This document shows, in pieces, positions 43,439-51,792 of a stretch of DNA of 64,000 nucleotides (positions within the stretch are counted from its first letter, which is position 1; every line of letters starts with the position of its first letter). The stretch is from Paludisphaera borealis (GTDB lineage Bacteria > Planctomycetota > Planctomycetia > Isosphaerales > Isosphaeraceae). Made by a program: the position numbers and the translations under genes. Below the pieces are notes generated by a model. That model did no database searches. It saw only the letters and a program-made list of their open reading frames with translations, and had not been told where the DNA came from. The DNA is taken from the NCBI RefSeq assembly GCF_001956985.1, contig NZ_CP019082.1, positions 1,054,001 to 1,118,000 of the forward strand, given 5' to 3'.

Positions 43439-44941
43439 ATGACTATCAGGATCGTTCGCCAGGCGTCGACGACGGTGGCATCGCAGTGGCTTGTGGTCGG
43501 GGTTTTCGAGAAGAACGGCGAGCTTGCGCCGGAACTTCGGGGGACGCCGGCCGAGGCGCTTTGCGGTCGGTTGATCGCTCAGAAGGAGCTGAACGGATCG
43601 CTGGGCGAACTGACCGCGCTGCACGGGCTGGCCGGTTTCGAGGTGCCGTCGGTCTTGCTTGTGGGTCTCGGGACGCGTAACAAATTCGATGCACTCGCCG
43701 CGTATACGGCTGGCGTCGCTCTGGCCAAGCGGCTCGCGGGCAAGCCTCGGGACTCAGTCGCGGTGAGCCTTGCGAGTCTTCTCGACGGCGGGCATTCCAA
43801 GCTGGCCTCGGCCCTGATCGAAGGCGTGATCGTGGGCCAGCGCAGCGCGGGCCTGCGCAAGAGCGAGCCGAACCGGCACACTTTCGGACGGCTCGACGTC
43901 GTCTTGCCTGCCGAGACGACCGACGAGGCCGCGGCGGCCGTCGAAGCGCTCGTCGCGCGGGCCGAGATCGTCGGCCAGGCCGTCAACCTGGCGCGCGACC
44001 TGGTCAATACGCCCCCCTCGGAGAAGCCTCCGGGCGTACTCGCCGCCTGGGTCGGCAAGCACGCGGCCGACGCCGGGATCGACGTCCAGATCTGGGACGA
44101 GGCCAAGATCCGCGAGGAGCGGTTCGGCGGTCTGCTGGCGGTCGCGGCGGGGTCGGACGAGCCGCCGGCGTTCGTCGTCCTTGAGTACCGCAAGGGGGGC
44201 GAGGCCCCGACGTTGGCACTCGTCGGCAAGGGGGTGACGTTCGACTCGGGCGGCCTGAGCCTCAAGCCGAGCGCGTCGATGGAAGATATGAAAAGCGACA
44301 TGACCGGCGCGGCCGTGGTCGCCGCGACGATGCAGGCCATTGCTCGGCTTGGCCTGGCGGTGAACGTGGTCGGATACCTCGCGATCACCGAGAACATGAC
44401 CGGCGGGCGCGCCATGAAGCTCGGCGACGTCCTGACGATGCGCAACGGTAAGACCGTCGAGGTGCTCAACACCGACGCCGAGGGACGGTTGATCCTCGCG
44501 GACGCGCTCAGCTACGCCGCGGAGAGCCGACCGGCGCGAATTCTCGACCTCGCGACGCTGACGGGCGCCTGCATGGTCGGGCTCGGGCCCAAGATCGCGG
44601 GCCTGTTCAGCAACGACGAAGTTTTCACCCACGAGTTGCTCGAATCGTGCGGGCGGACCGGGGAGCGGGCGTGGGAGATGCCGTTCGACGACGATTTCAA
44701 GGATCAGCTCAAGAGCAACGTCGCCGACCTGAAGAACGTGGGAGGGAAGTGGGGAGGCGCGATCACGGCGGCCAAGTTCCTTGAGGAGTTCACCGCCTCG
44801 ATCCCCTGGATCCACCTGGACATCGCCGGTCCGAGCTGGAACGACGGCGACAGCTCGACGCGCGACGTGGGAGGGACCGGCTGCTTCGTCCGGACGCTGA
44901 CGACCCATCTCGAATCGATCGCATCGACCCGCGTATCGTGA
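43439..44941 (+). CDS. pepA: leucyl aminopeptidase, M17 family
   Basis: A 500-residue cytoplasmic aminopeptidase with two metals. The N-terminal domain (1-170) is variable. The catalytic part has GKGVTFDSGGLSLKPSASMEDMKSDMTGAAVV, containing the Lys and Asp ligands, and the hallmark NTDAEGRLILADAL. It removes N-terminal residues from peptides and may also bind DNA, as E. coli PepA does; that cannot be read here. AAGGAAG precedes the ATG. It converges with the hypothetical gene at 44968, 26 bases away. Length and motifs are normal. Confidence 0.96.
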   Translation: MTIRIVRQASTTVASQWLVVGVFEKNGELAPELRGTPAEALCGRLIAQKELNGSLGELTALHGLAGFEVPSVLLVGLGTRNKFDALAAYTAGVALAKRLAGKPRDSVAVSLASLLDGGHSKLASALIEGVIVGQRSAGLRKSEPNRHTFGRLDVVLPAETTDEAAAAVEALVARAEIVGQAVNLARDLVNTPPSEKPPGVLAAWVGKHAADAGIDVQIWDEAKIREERFGGLLAVAAGSDEPPAFVVLEYRKGGEAPTLALVGKGVTFDSGGLSLKPSASMEDMKSDMTGAAVVAATMQAIARLGLAVNVVGYLAITENMTGGRAMKLGDVLTMRNGKTVEVLNTDAEGRLILADALSYAAESRPARILDLATLTGACMVGLGPKIAGLFSNDEVFTHELLESCGRTGERAWEMPFDDDFKDQLKSNVADLKNVGGKWGGAITAAKFLEEFTASIPWIHLDIAGPSWNDGDSSTRDVGGTGCFVRTLTTHLESIASTRVS

Positions 44942-44967
44942 ACCAACCGGGGCCGACGCGTCGCCGG

Positions 44968-45498
44968 TCAGCCTGCCGCGCTGCGGTAGCGCTGGCCCGA
45001 CGGGTCGAACTGACACTGAATCCGCGCGCTGTTGACGTCGAGCGTGGTCAAGATGTCGCGGACTTCCTCCATCGGAAGCCGTTCCTGCATGGCCCAGAGC
45101 AGGATGTCGAGGTTCTCGTGACCCCTCTTGAAGTGATCGATGATCGGATCGATCAACCTTGAGCCGGCGAAACAGGTTCGGAGGACGCCGAAGTCGCGAT
45201 GGTCGAGCTCGACCCAGAAGGCCTTGCCCTGAAGGTGTTCGAGCCAACGCTGGCGCAGGAAGCTGTTCCAGTGTCGACAGATCCATAAGCGGATCGCCGT
45301 TTCGCCAAGGTCGCGGCCGGCCTTCTCGCTCTCAATCCATTTGAACCGCTGAGCTTCTTCCTCTCCACACTGGTGCAGACTCAACTGGAATTCGGGTTCG
45401 ACCTCAAGATCCATCGTTGCAAGCGAAGGCAGCATCGACGCCTCCAAGTAAGGATGCACTTCCATTCCATGGAATGTCCGGAACCGCTGCATCTCCAT
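44968..45498 (-). CDS. conserved hypothetical protein
   Basis: I do not recognise a family. The 176-residue product has no signal peptide and a mostly helical pattern rich in Trp, Arg and His: ETAIRLWICRHWNSFLRQRWLEHLQGKAFWVELDHRDFGVLRT is the most distinctive stretch, followed by DHFKRGHENLDILLWAMQE. The many aromatic residues and a conserved-looking HLQGKAFW suggest a folded soluble protein. The start at ATG GAG ATG allows a second Met two codons later. It faces pepA convergently and is followed upstream by a long A/T-richer space that may hold its promoter. Two in-frame Met candidates remain. Confidence 0.65.
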   Translation of the reverse strand: MEMQRFRTFHGMEVHPYLEASMLPSLATMDLEVEPEFQLSLHQCGEEEAQRFKWIESEKAGRDLGETAIRLWICRHWNSFLRQRWLEHLQGKAFWVELDHRDFGVLRTCFAGSRLIDPIIDHFKRGHENLDILLWAMQERLPMEEVRDILTTLDVNSARIQCQFDPSGQRYRSAAG

Positions 45499-45775
45499 AA
45501 GGGATTACGAACGTGCCGATCACGCTACTACTCTACTCTTACTCAAAAAAACACGAATCGTGAGGGACCGAATCGCATTTTCTTGAGCACGCGACTCTCG
45601 CCCAAGCTAACGGACGCCTCGCGATCTCGCAAGCATATTGTACGACGCGATTCCACGACCTCAATGATCACGCGAAATTATATCAGGCAAACATGGGTGC
45701 ATGGCGTTTTTTCGCGACGCTTCGTCCGGAGAGGGGAAGGACCGTCGGCTCAGGAAGTTTTGCTCTCGGCTGGAT

Positions 45776-47779
45776 TTAGGTTGGTTCCGAGGCCGGGCCG
45801 CCGCTGTCGAACCATGCGAGGGTCGTGCCGATCATCAGGGCGACTCCGGCGCGGCTCGCCGCGCACGGCCCCAGGGGTTGATCGCCGATGATTCTCCATC
45901 TTACGCGTCCGTCCAGCGTTGCGCAGAGGACGTGAACGTCCTTGCGTGTGACGCGCAACGGGATGGAGTCGGGGTCGAGGAAGAAGACGTCGTTCGAGCC
46001 GCCGGTGGGGGCTCCTTCGTAGCGGACGGTTCCCGAGCCGTCGAAGGCCATGGCGCGGCCGTCGGCCGAGGCGATGAGGGCGAGGCCGCCGAGGCGGATG
46101 AGCGACCAGCCTTCCCAGGGAAGCTGGCGGGTCCAGACGGCGTTTCCCTTGAGGGCGTGGCCGGTGAGTTGCTGGGCGCGCCGGGAGAGGGAGATCCAGG
46201 CCAATCCCGGCGGTGAGCCTTCGGGCGCCTCGATGAGCAGGGGAGGATCGGAGGCGTCGAAGCCGGCGGTCGGCTTGACCTCGCCGGCCGGGTCGAAGAC
46301 CAGGAGTCGGCCGTCGTTGGTCGTCGCGGCGGCGAACCCTTCCGAGCCGACCGCCAGGTCTTCGATGGGGGTCGGCAGCTCGTGCTTCCAGACCCATCGG
46401 CCCGCGGGGGTCGCCCGACCGATCCGGTCGCGCTCCTGGACGATCGCCAGGCCGAACGAGTCGGGCTTGATGACCAGATGGGTCAGTTCGACCAGGCTGA
46501 GGTCGAGGCGTTTCTGGGTGTTGCGCCTGAGGTCGCAGAGCATGATCTGGCGGTCGGTGGCCGCGGCCAGCCAGCCCGGCGCGGTGCGGAGGATCCGGCC
46601 GACGCCCGTGATATCGGGGCCTTGCGCGATCGTCTGGCCGGTCGCGTCGTAGATCGCGAGCCGGCGCGGACTGCTGAAGACGGCCGCGCATGGTGGGTCG
46701 TCGCAAACGGTCAGCACGGCGGTTTCGGCCTGGTCTTCGGTCTGGACCGCGGGCACCGCCCAGTCTGGCTGGCGGACCGAACCCGCGCCGCCGCCGCGGG
46801 TTTTGGGACGGTCCGAGCCCAGCGTCCGGGTCGGCTGGGGGGTGGTCGGGCGTCCTGGGGCCGGGCCGAAGAGGTCGAGCCGGGTGATCTCGCCGGTGGA
46901 ACTGCCGTGAATGACGTACCGGCCCAGGGGGTCGATCTCCAGAGCGATCACCGGTCGGGCGAGACGGGTCCGCCACCTGACGTTGCCGGCCGAGTTCATG
47001 ATCGCCAGCTCCCCTTCGAGCGTCGCCGCGGCGATCGATCGGCCGGGGAAGTCGGGGATGGCGTGGGAGACCGTGCCGCCGAGGTGGTACGAGCCTTCGT
47101 TGCGGCCATTGAGGTCGAACCGCTGGATTCCGTGAGTGAAGCAACTCGCCAGGATCATCGAGCCGTCGCCGCTGACCGTCAGCCGGCCGACGTTCGACAT
47201 CAGGCGGTCTTGCCAGACCACTTCGGGGTCGAGCCGGCCGGGCGTTTTCGATGCTTCGAGCTCGACGCCCGCCAGCATGCCGAACGCCGCCGCTCCCACG
47301 ATGAACGGACGATCGGGCACGAAGCAGAGGTGGGCGATGGCCTGGATCGTCTCGATCCGGCCGGCGGCCCGGCCGTGACGATTGACCAGCGTGACGGCTC
47401 CCAGCCGACTTCCCACCGCGACGTACCGGCCGTGAGGGTCGGTGGTGACGAACGACGCCTCACCAGGCGCTGGGCGTTCGGAAACGATCTCGAAGTCGCC
47501 GCTCATGAGCAGCAGGCCGGTGTTCTCGTGCTCGCACAAGAGCGCGATCAACGAGCCGTCGTCGCTGATCGCGCCCGACAGAACCCGACTCGGCGCCCGG
47601 GACGACGACATCGTCTCACCGTGCGTCGTCAGCAGATAGAGCTGGTTCCCCTCGTCCCAGGCCAGGATGCGGCCGGCCTCGCGGGCGAACGCCAGGCCCT
47701 TGAGCGGCGATTCCGTGACCACTGTCCAGGCGACGTCGGGATCGATCCGCGTGTTGTTCCGGTCGGTCATCTCGGACAT
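45776..47779 (-). CDS. beta-propeller (WD40/PQQ-like) repeat protein
   Basis: A 667-residue soluble protein with no signal peptide. Repeated short strands such as GLAFAREAGRILAWDEGNQLYLLTT, VSGDGSMILASCFTHGIQRFDLNG, IDPLGRYVIHGSSTGEITRLDLFG and VGSEGFAAATTNDGRLLVFDPAGEV give at least seven blades of a propeller, interrupted by a Pro/Arg-rich linker near 345-375. Propellers usually mediate protein contacts; the partner is unknown. The start is set at the ATG (or the one three codons later); upstream in-frame sequence overlaps the M56 gene and is not protein-like. It lies downstream of the M56 gene, separated by a hairpin terminator at 47899-47942. Confidence 0.75.
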   Translation of the reverse strand: MSEMTDRNNTRIDPDVAWTVVTESPLKGLAFAREAGRILAWDEGNQLYLLTTHGETMSSSRAPSRVLSGAISDDGSLIALLCEHENTGLLLMSGDFEIVSERPAPGEASFVTTDPHGRYVAVGSRLGAVTLVNRHGRAAGRIETIQAIAHLCFVPDRPFIVGAAAFGMLAGVELEASKTPGRLDPEVVWQDRLMSNVGRLTVSGDGSMILASCFTHGIQRFDLNGRNEGSYHLGGTVSHAIPDFPGRSIAAATLEGELAIMNSAGNVRWRTRLARPVIALEIDPLGRYVIHGSSTGEITRLDLFGPAPGRPTTPQPTRTLGSDRPKTRGGGAGSVRQPDWAVPAVQTEDQAETAVLTVCDDPPCAAVFSSPRRLAIYDATGQTIAQGPDITGVGRILRTAPGWLAAATDRQIMLCDLRRNTQKRLDLSLVELTHLVIKPDSFGLAIVQERDRIGRATPAGRWVWKHELPTPIEDLAVGSEGFAAATTNDGRLLVFDPAGEVKPTAGFDASDPPLLIEAPEGSPPGLAWISLSRRAQQLTGHALKGNAVWTRQLPWEGWSLIRLGGLALIASADGRAMAFDGSGTVRYEGAPTGGSNDVFFLDPDSIPLRVTRKDVHVLCATLDGRVRWRIIGDQPLGPCAASRAGVALMIGTTLAWFDSGGPASEPT

Positions 47780-47898
47780 GAAGGCCGTCTTCGCTCGGAG
47801 ATCGGATTTGGGACGGGTACTGCGCACTCGCACGCGGTTTCCCCAGTCGATCGTCGCCTCTCGTGACCCGAAAGGCAATCCCCAGCCGCGTTCGAAAA

Positions 47899-47942
47899 CG
47901 ACCCGACCGCGTCCGCCCGAGATCGGGGGCGCGGTCGGGTCG
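47899..47942 (-). terminator. intrinsic terminator of the BlaI-M56 unit
   Basis: A 13-base outer stem CGACCCGACCGCG/CGCGGTCGGGTCG, continued inward by CCCGA/TCGGG around a two-base centre, is followed on the minus strand by TTTTCG. It lies after the M56 gene and before the propeller gene, and would end or reduce transcription between them. Confidence 0.8.
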
Positions 47943-47975
47943 TTCGGTGAAAATCCGAGGCGGCGGGCGTTGCGC

Positions 47976-49961
47976 TTACTCTTCGTTCGCGTCGTCCGAT
48001 TCGAGGGCTTTGATCTCCTTGGCCAACTCCTGGAGCTTCGCCTCCAGCATCTTGAGCCGCGCCTTGCGGTCGGCGGCGAGTTTCTTGCGATCCGTGGCGT
48101 CGGGCTTGCGATCCGGGGCGCTGGCTTTGCGGTCCAGGTCGCCGGCCTTGCGGTCCGCGTCCCGCGCCTTGCGGGCGGCGTCACGCTCTTGGCGAGCGGC
48201 TTCGCGGGCTTTGCGATCCGCGGCGCGGGCCTCGCTGTGGTTGGACTTCTCCTTCTCCTTCGCGGCCTTCTCCGACCCTGATGAATCTTCTGAATTTTCC
48301 TCAGCATCGGCTTTCTTGAGGTCGGTGTCTCGCTCGTGGGCCTCGCTCATCTTCTCGGCGACCTTCTTCATCTTCGCCTCGAACTCGGACCCGGGTCCGA
48401 GCTTCTTTTCGAGGTCCTTGCCGATCGATTCCATCTTCTTGGCGAAGTCGGAGCCTTCGCCGAACTTCTTCTCCATCTTCTCGCCGAAGGATTCCATCTT
48501 CTTGGCGAAGTCGGAGCCGTCGCCGAATTTCTCCTCCATCTTTTCGCCGAAGGCTTCCATCTTCTTGGCGAAGTCGGAGCCTTCGCCGAACTTCTTCTCC
48601 ATCTCTTCGCCGAAGGCTTCCATCTTCTCGGCGAAGTCGGAGCCGTCGCCGAGCTTCTCTTCGAGCTTCTCGGCCCAGTCTTCGATCGACTTCTCAAAGT
48701 CGGGACCGAAGGCCGATTCGAGGCTCTTTTCGATGTCCGAGGTGTCGACGTCGATATCAAAATCAAAGTCGAAGGACTTCTTGCTCTCGTCCTTGTCCTT
48801 CTTCTTCTTGGCGTCTTTGTCGTCCTTATCCTTCTTCTTGTCGTGGCCGTTGTCGTCGTCGAACGCGAGGCTCGCCGAGCGGGCGGGCGTGGCCGTCGGC
48901 GTGGTGGCGAGGGTCCACGACGGCAAGGCCGCCAGCGACAGTACGCAGACGCCCATCAGGGCCAAGGGAGAGGGGCGGCACGTCGTTTGATCGCGTAGGA
49001 TCATGTTCAATCGCCTTTCGAAGAAGGGACCGGAGCCGGCGACGCTCAGCGCGGGGGCCGGCGACTTGGCAAGGGACAGGTCGGAACAGATTTGAAGCAG
49101 GACCTGGGCGTAGGTCAGACGGTCGTCGGGCAACGACCAGACCACCCAGGCGTCGCAGGCGAGTTCGGCCTCGGCGTCGAGCCGGCGGCGGGCGGCCCAG
49201 TACAGCGGGTTCCACCACCAGACCAGCTCGGCGGCCAGCTCAAGGCGGCGGACCCAGTGGTCGCGGCGTCGGAGGTGCGCCAGTTCGTGCGCGAGGACGC
49301 CTCTCCACTGATCGGCGGCGATCGACTTGAGCAAGCGGGCGGGGACCAAAAGCTTGGGCCGGCCGAGGCACCAGATCATCGGCGAGCCCAGCTCGGCGAC
49401 CGCCAGCAGCTCGGGAACCTTGACTCCAAGCCGCGCGGCGATCGACTCCGCCTCATCGGCGAGCCACGTCGGCGCGGGGACTGCCTGGCGAAGCCGACGC
49501 TGGAAGTGATGGATGCGAACCACTTGGAACAGTCCGACCGCGATGGCGCCGCCGAGCCATCCGGCGAACAGCCAGCGCTGGATCATTTCCCGAACCACGA
49601 TGGGACGCGCGCCGGCCGGCCTCGGGCTCGGCGCCGTCACGGCTGCCGCCGGCGCGGAATCTCGGTCCTTTTCAGGCGGCGGCCAGGAGACGCGAACGAC
49701 GTGCGGAGCGGGAAGGCTTTCGACGGCCGGGGCCGCGAGCGGGGCGTCGAAACTTGCTCGCTCGATCGCCGGCTTCGTCTCCATCGGCCACGAGACGGCC
49801 CAGGGCGACGAGATCAGCGGCGGCGTGACGAACTTGATCAGGACGGCCAGCCATAACAGGTGGCGCGTCGTCGGAGTGATCGGCCGAAGCCGGGAGAAGC
49901 CCGCCGCAAGCGCCGCGAGCAGACCCGCGACGAGCGACGTTTCCGCGAACCACCAGAGCAT
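47976..49961 (-). CDS. BlaR1/MecR1-like M56 metallopeptidase with repetitive charged C-terminus
   Basis: A 661-residue membrane protein. Four hydrophobic segments occur at about 5-24, 35-55, 128-148 and 333-353. The zinc site HELAH (225-229) with Glu in the following DAEAELACD makes it an M56 peptidase; such proteins sense a signal and trigger cleavage of a BlaI-type repressor. From 362 on the sequence is extremely charged: a Lys/Asp run, then five 21-residue units (424-528, each ending FG-GSDFA or similar; see the repeat entry), then DRKA-type helical repeats to the end. The usual penicillin-binding sensor domain is absent, so beta-lactam sensing is not supported. It follows the BlaI gene by 54 bases. 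Confidence 0.88.
   Translation of the reverse strand: MLWWFAETSLVAGLLAALAAGFSRLRPITPTTRHLLWLAVLIKFVTPPLISSPWAVSWPMETKPAIERASFDAPLAAPAVESLPAPHVVRVSWPPPEKDRDSAPAAAVTAPSPRPAGARPIVVREMIQRWLFAGWLGGAIAVGLFQVVRIHHFQRRLRQAVPAPTWLADEAESIAARLGVKVPELLAVAELGSPMIWCLGRPKLLVPARLLKSIAADQWRGVLAHELAHLRRRDHWVRRLELAAELVWWWNPLYWAARRRLDAEAELACDAWVVWSLPDDRLTYAQVLLQICSDLSLAKSPAPALSVAGSGPFFERRLNMILRDQTTCRPSPLALMGVCVLSLAALPSWTLATTPTATPARSASLAFDDDNGHDKKKDKDDKDAKKKKDKDESKKSFDFDFDIDVDTSDIEKSLESAFGPDFEKSIEDWAEKLEEKLGDGSDFAEKMEAFGEEMEKKFGEGSDFAKKMEAFGEKMEEKFGDGSDFAKKMESFGEKMEKKFGEGSDFAKKMESIGKDLEKKLGPGSEFEAKMKKVAEKMSEAHERDTDLKKADAEENSEDSSGSEKAAKEKEKSNHSEARAADRKAREAARQERDAARKARDADRKAGDLDRKASAPDRKPDATDRKKLAADRKARLKMLEAKLQELAKEIKALESDDANEE
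48378..48692 (-). repeat. five 63-bp tandem units coding 21-residue repeats in the M56 protein
   Basis: Units of 63 bases encode residues 424-528. The typical core reads KKMEAFGEKMEEKFGDG followed by SDFA; the first unit is the most divergent (EDWAEKLEEKLGDG) and the last ends SEFE. The three-residue changes sit at the same positions, which is expected for duplication with drift. The pattern predicts a long regular helix with polar and hydrophobic stripes. Confidence 0.9.
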
Positions 49962-50015
49962 GGTCGACCTCCTGGATCTCTCGGATGATAGGCTGGTTTC
50001 GGACGTCGTCCCCGT

Positions 50016-50417
50016 TCACGATTTCTTGCGCCGGGATTCGTCGCCGGCGGCCTCGTCGAGCAGGCGGCGGAATCGGGCCAGCTCGTCGGCGGAGAAGCGG
50101 TTGCCTTGCACGAGAGCCAGCATCAACGGCGCGGCCTGGCCGTCGCAAAGCTCGTGCGCGGCGTCCTTGAGCCGGCGCTCGAGCAACTCGTCGCGACTGA
50201 CCGTAGCGCGGTAAATGTGCGGCATCACCGACGAATCGGCGGCGGCGTATTGCTTCGTCGCCAAGCGCTGGAGCAGCGTCGAGACCGTCGTGTACGCCCA
50301 CCCCCTGCCCCGCTCCGTGAGCGCATCCTTGATCTCGCGGACCGTCCCCGGCCCCTGGTCCCAGAGCACCCTCAGAACCTCGCGCTCCGCGTCGCTCAAT
50401 CCCGGCTGATTCTCCAT
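50016..50417 (-). CDS. BlaI/MecI/CopY family transcriptional repressor
   Basis: A 133-residue winged-helix repressor. The N-terminus MENQPGLSDAEREVLRVLW and GTVREIKDALTERGRGWAYTTVSTLLQRLATK contain the expected helix-turn-helix; LLERRLKDAAHELCDG is the dimerisation part. It should bind an inverted repeat upstream of its own gene and be inactivated by proteolysis when the M56 receptor is triggered. GGAG precedes the ATG by seven bases; a GTG 18 bases earlier is less likely. It is the first gene of the unit that continues into the M56 gene. Ligand or signal unknown. Confidence 0.92.
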   Translation of the reverse strand: MENQPGLSDAEREVLRVLWDQGPGTVREIKDALTERGRGWAYTTVSTLLQRLATKQYAAADSSVMPHIYRATVSRDELLERRLKDAAHELCDGQAAPLMLALVQGNRFSADELARFRRLLDEAAGDESRRKKS

Positions 50418-50465
50418 CGCCCCACTCCGTTCCACGCATCGGTCTTCGATCGCCTTCTACGTCTT

Positions 50466-50483
50466 GTAGTAGGAATCTACTAC
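50466..50483. promoter_or_regulatory. probable BlaI-family operator
   Basis: A perfect inverted repeat GTAGTAG-GAAT-CTACTAC lies about 50 bases before the repressor start. Extra half sites (CTAC at 50458-50461 and TTGTAG at 50488-50493) flank it. BlaI/MecI boxes are TACxxxxGTA-like, so this is the natural binding site and points to autoregulation. Confidence 0.8.
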
Positions 50484-50579
50484 GCTTTGTAGAAGGGCAC
50501 AAGAGACGATTCGCGGGCCGGCGCGGATTATTGAGGAGGTCAGGTTTTTTTCGAGTGGGGATGCGGACCGGAGGGGGGC

Positions 50580-51476
50580 TTACTTCATCGGGTGCTTCTG
50601 GAAGAACTCCCAGATGAGGTCGTTGGCGGAAACGTCCTTGGTGCTCTTGCCGAGGAAGAACATCTCGGGGTCGCGGCCGGGCCAGGTGTGGCCTCCGCCC
50701 TGGACGGAGTAGAGGACGACTTCGGCGCCGTCGGTTCCCGGTCCGTAGATGGCGCGGCGGATCGGGATCTGATCTTTGAGATGAGGCAGGACGTCGATGG
50801 ACGGGGTGGGCGGGCAGCCGTCGAGCCTCGCCCAGGCCCGCACGGTGTCGTCGACCGAGAGGAATTTGATGTTCGAGGGGGTGCGTTCGTCCGGGCCGTT
50901 GTAGAGGACCACGCCGTCCTTGGTGCCGTGAAAGTGGAGCACGGGGACGGGGCGCTTGGGGTGGCAGTCGTTGATCGCCATGGAGCCGGCGACCGATGCG
51001 ATGGCGGCGATCCGGTTGGACAGCTCGGCGGCGAGCCGGTAGCACATCATGCCGCCGTTGGACATGCCCGCCGCGAAGACCCGCTTGCGGTCGACGTGGA
51101 CCACCGATTCCAGGTCGTCGAGCACCTTGGCGATGAAACCGACGTCGTCGGAGTCCCGGAACTTCACCCCGCCGGCGTCCCAGTATTTGAACAGGGACGT
51201 TGGCCCGGCTCCGTTGGGGTAGACCGCGATGAAGCCGGCCTGGTCGGCCTTGTCGTTCATCCCGCAGAACTTCGCCATCGAGGGGCCGTTCATGAGAGCC
51301 GAGTGGAGGATCAGGACGACCGGCGTGGGCTTGGAGGCGTCGTAACCGGGCGGGATGTGAACCCAGTACGCACGAGGGAGGCCTTCGCTGGTGAGCGACC
51401 GCTGATGGTCGCCGGCGGGGAGTTTCGTCGTGGTGAATGCGGCCAACGCGAGAGCGAGCAGCGGTCCAGCGTTCAT
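50580..51476 (-). CDS. LpqC/PHB-depolymerase-type exported esterase
   Basis: A 298-residue alpha/beta hydrolase with an N-terminal signal peptide (LLALALAAFTTTKLPAGD). The nucleophile elbow is AAGMSNGGMM (Gly-Met-Ser-Asn-Gly), the catalytic His is in GGGHTWPG, and VLHFHGTKDGVV supplies the Asp. The strand PTPVVLILHSALMNG carries the oxyanion region. The family is related to feruloyl esterases and poly-hydroxybutyrate depolymerases (CE1 type); it probably acts on an ester outside the cytoplasm. The start with GAGGA eleven bases before is preferred over one 36 codons upstream that lacks a signal. It ends near the BlaI unit, on the same strand. Confidence 0.87.
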   Translation of the reverse strand: MNAGPLLALALAAFTTTKLPAGDHQRSLTSEGLPRAYWVHIPPGYDASKPTPVVLILHSALMNGPSMAKFCGMNDKADQAGFIAVYPNGAGPTSLFKYWDAGGVKFRDSDDVGFIAKVLDDLESVVHVDRKRVFAAGMSNGGMMCYRLAAELSNRIAAIASVAGSMAINDCHPKRPVPVLHFHGTKDGVVLYNGPDERTPSNIKFLSVDDTVRAWARLDGCPPTPSIDVLPHLKDQIPIRRAIYGPGTDGAEVVLYSVQGGGHTWPGRDPEMFFLGKSTKDVSANDLIWEFFQKHPMK

Positions 51477-51792
51477 CGCAGGCGTCTTCCTCGTTGTGTT
51501 CTCGTGGTGTGGTGAGCCCGCCGATTCCCGCGAGAGGGTGCGAGGCGCGGCGTCCGGGGGGGAACATCTCCAACGGCCGCTCATCCGGCGCTGGTCCGAG
51601 TGCTCAACAGTCTATTCTAGCTCCGTTAGCCGGAGTATCCAGTCGTCCCAGTTTTCTGGGATGACATGATCGCATCACTCGACTCGGTTTCAACACCGTT
51701 CTATGGTCGTCTAGGGCGAGTCGGTACACTCGTCGCTCGGGTTCGCCGCGGACCTGGCTGGATCACTCCTCGTCGTCCGAAAGGATGGTTCG
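51477..51792. other. divergent intergenic region
   Basis: About 316 bases between the leftward esterase and the rightward hypothetical gene. Two small hairpins are visible: CTCCG-TTAGC-CGGAG (51621-51635) and TCCCAG-TTTT-CTGGGA (51646-51661). They could be protein-binding sites or RNA structures; nothing else gene-like was found. Confidence 0.45.

Noticed and set aside
47780-48307. N-terminal extension of the propeller protein to 843 residues
   Set aside because: The extra 176 residues are out-of-frame M56 repeat sequence (Arg/Lys/Ser-rich), and a terminator hairpin lies within it; the gene starts at 47779.
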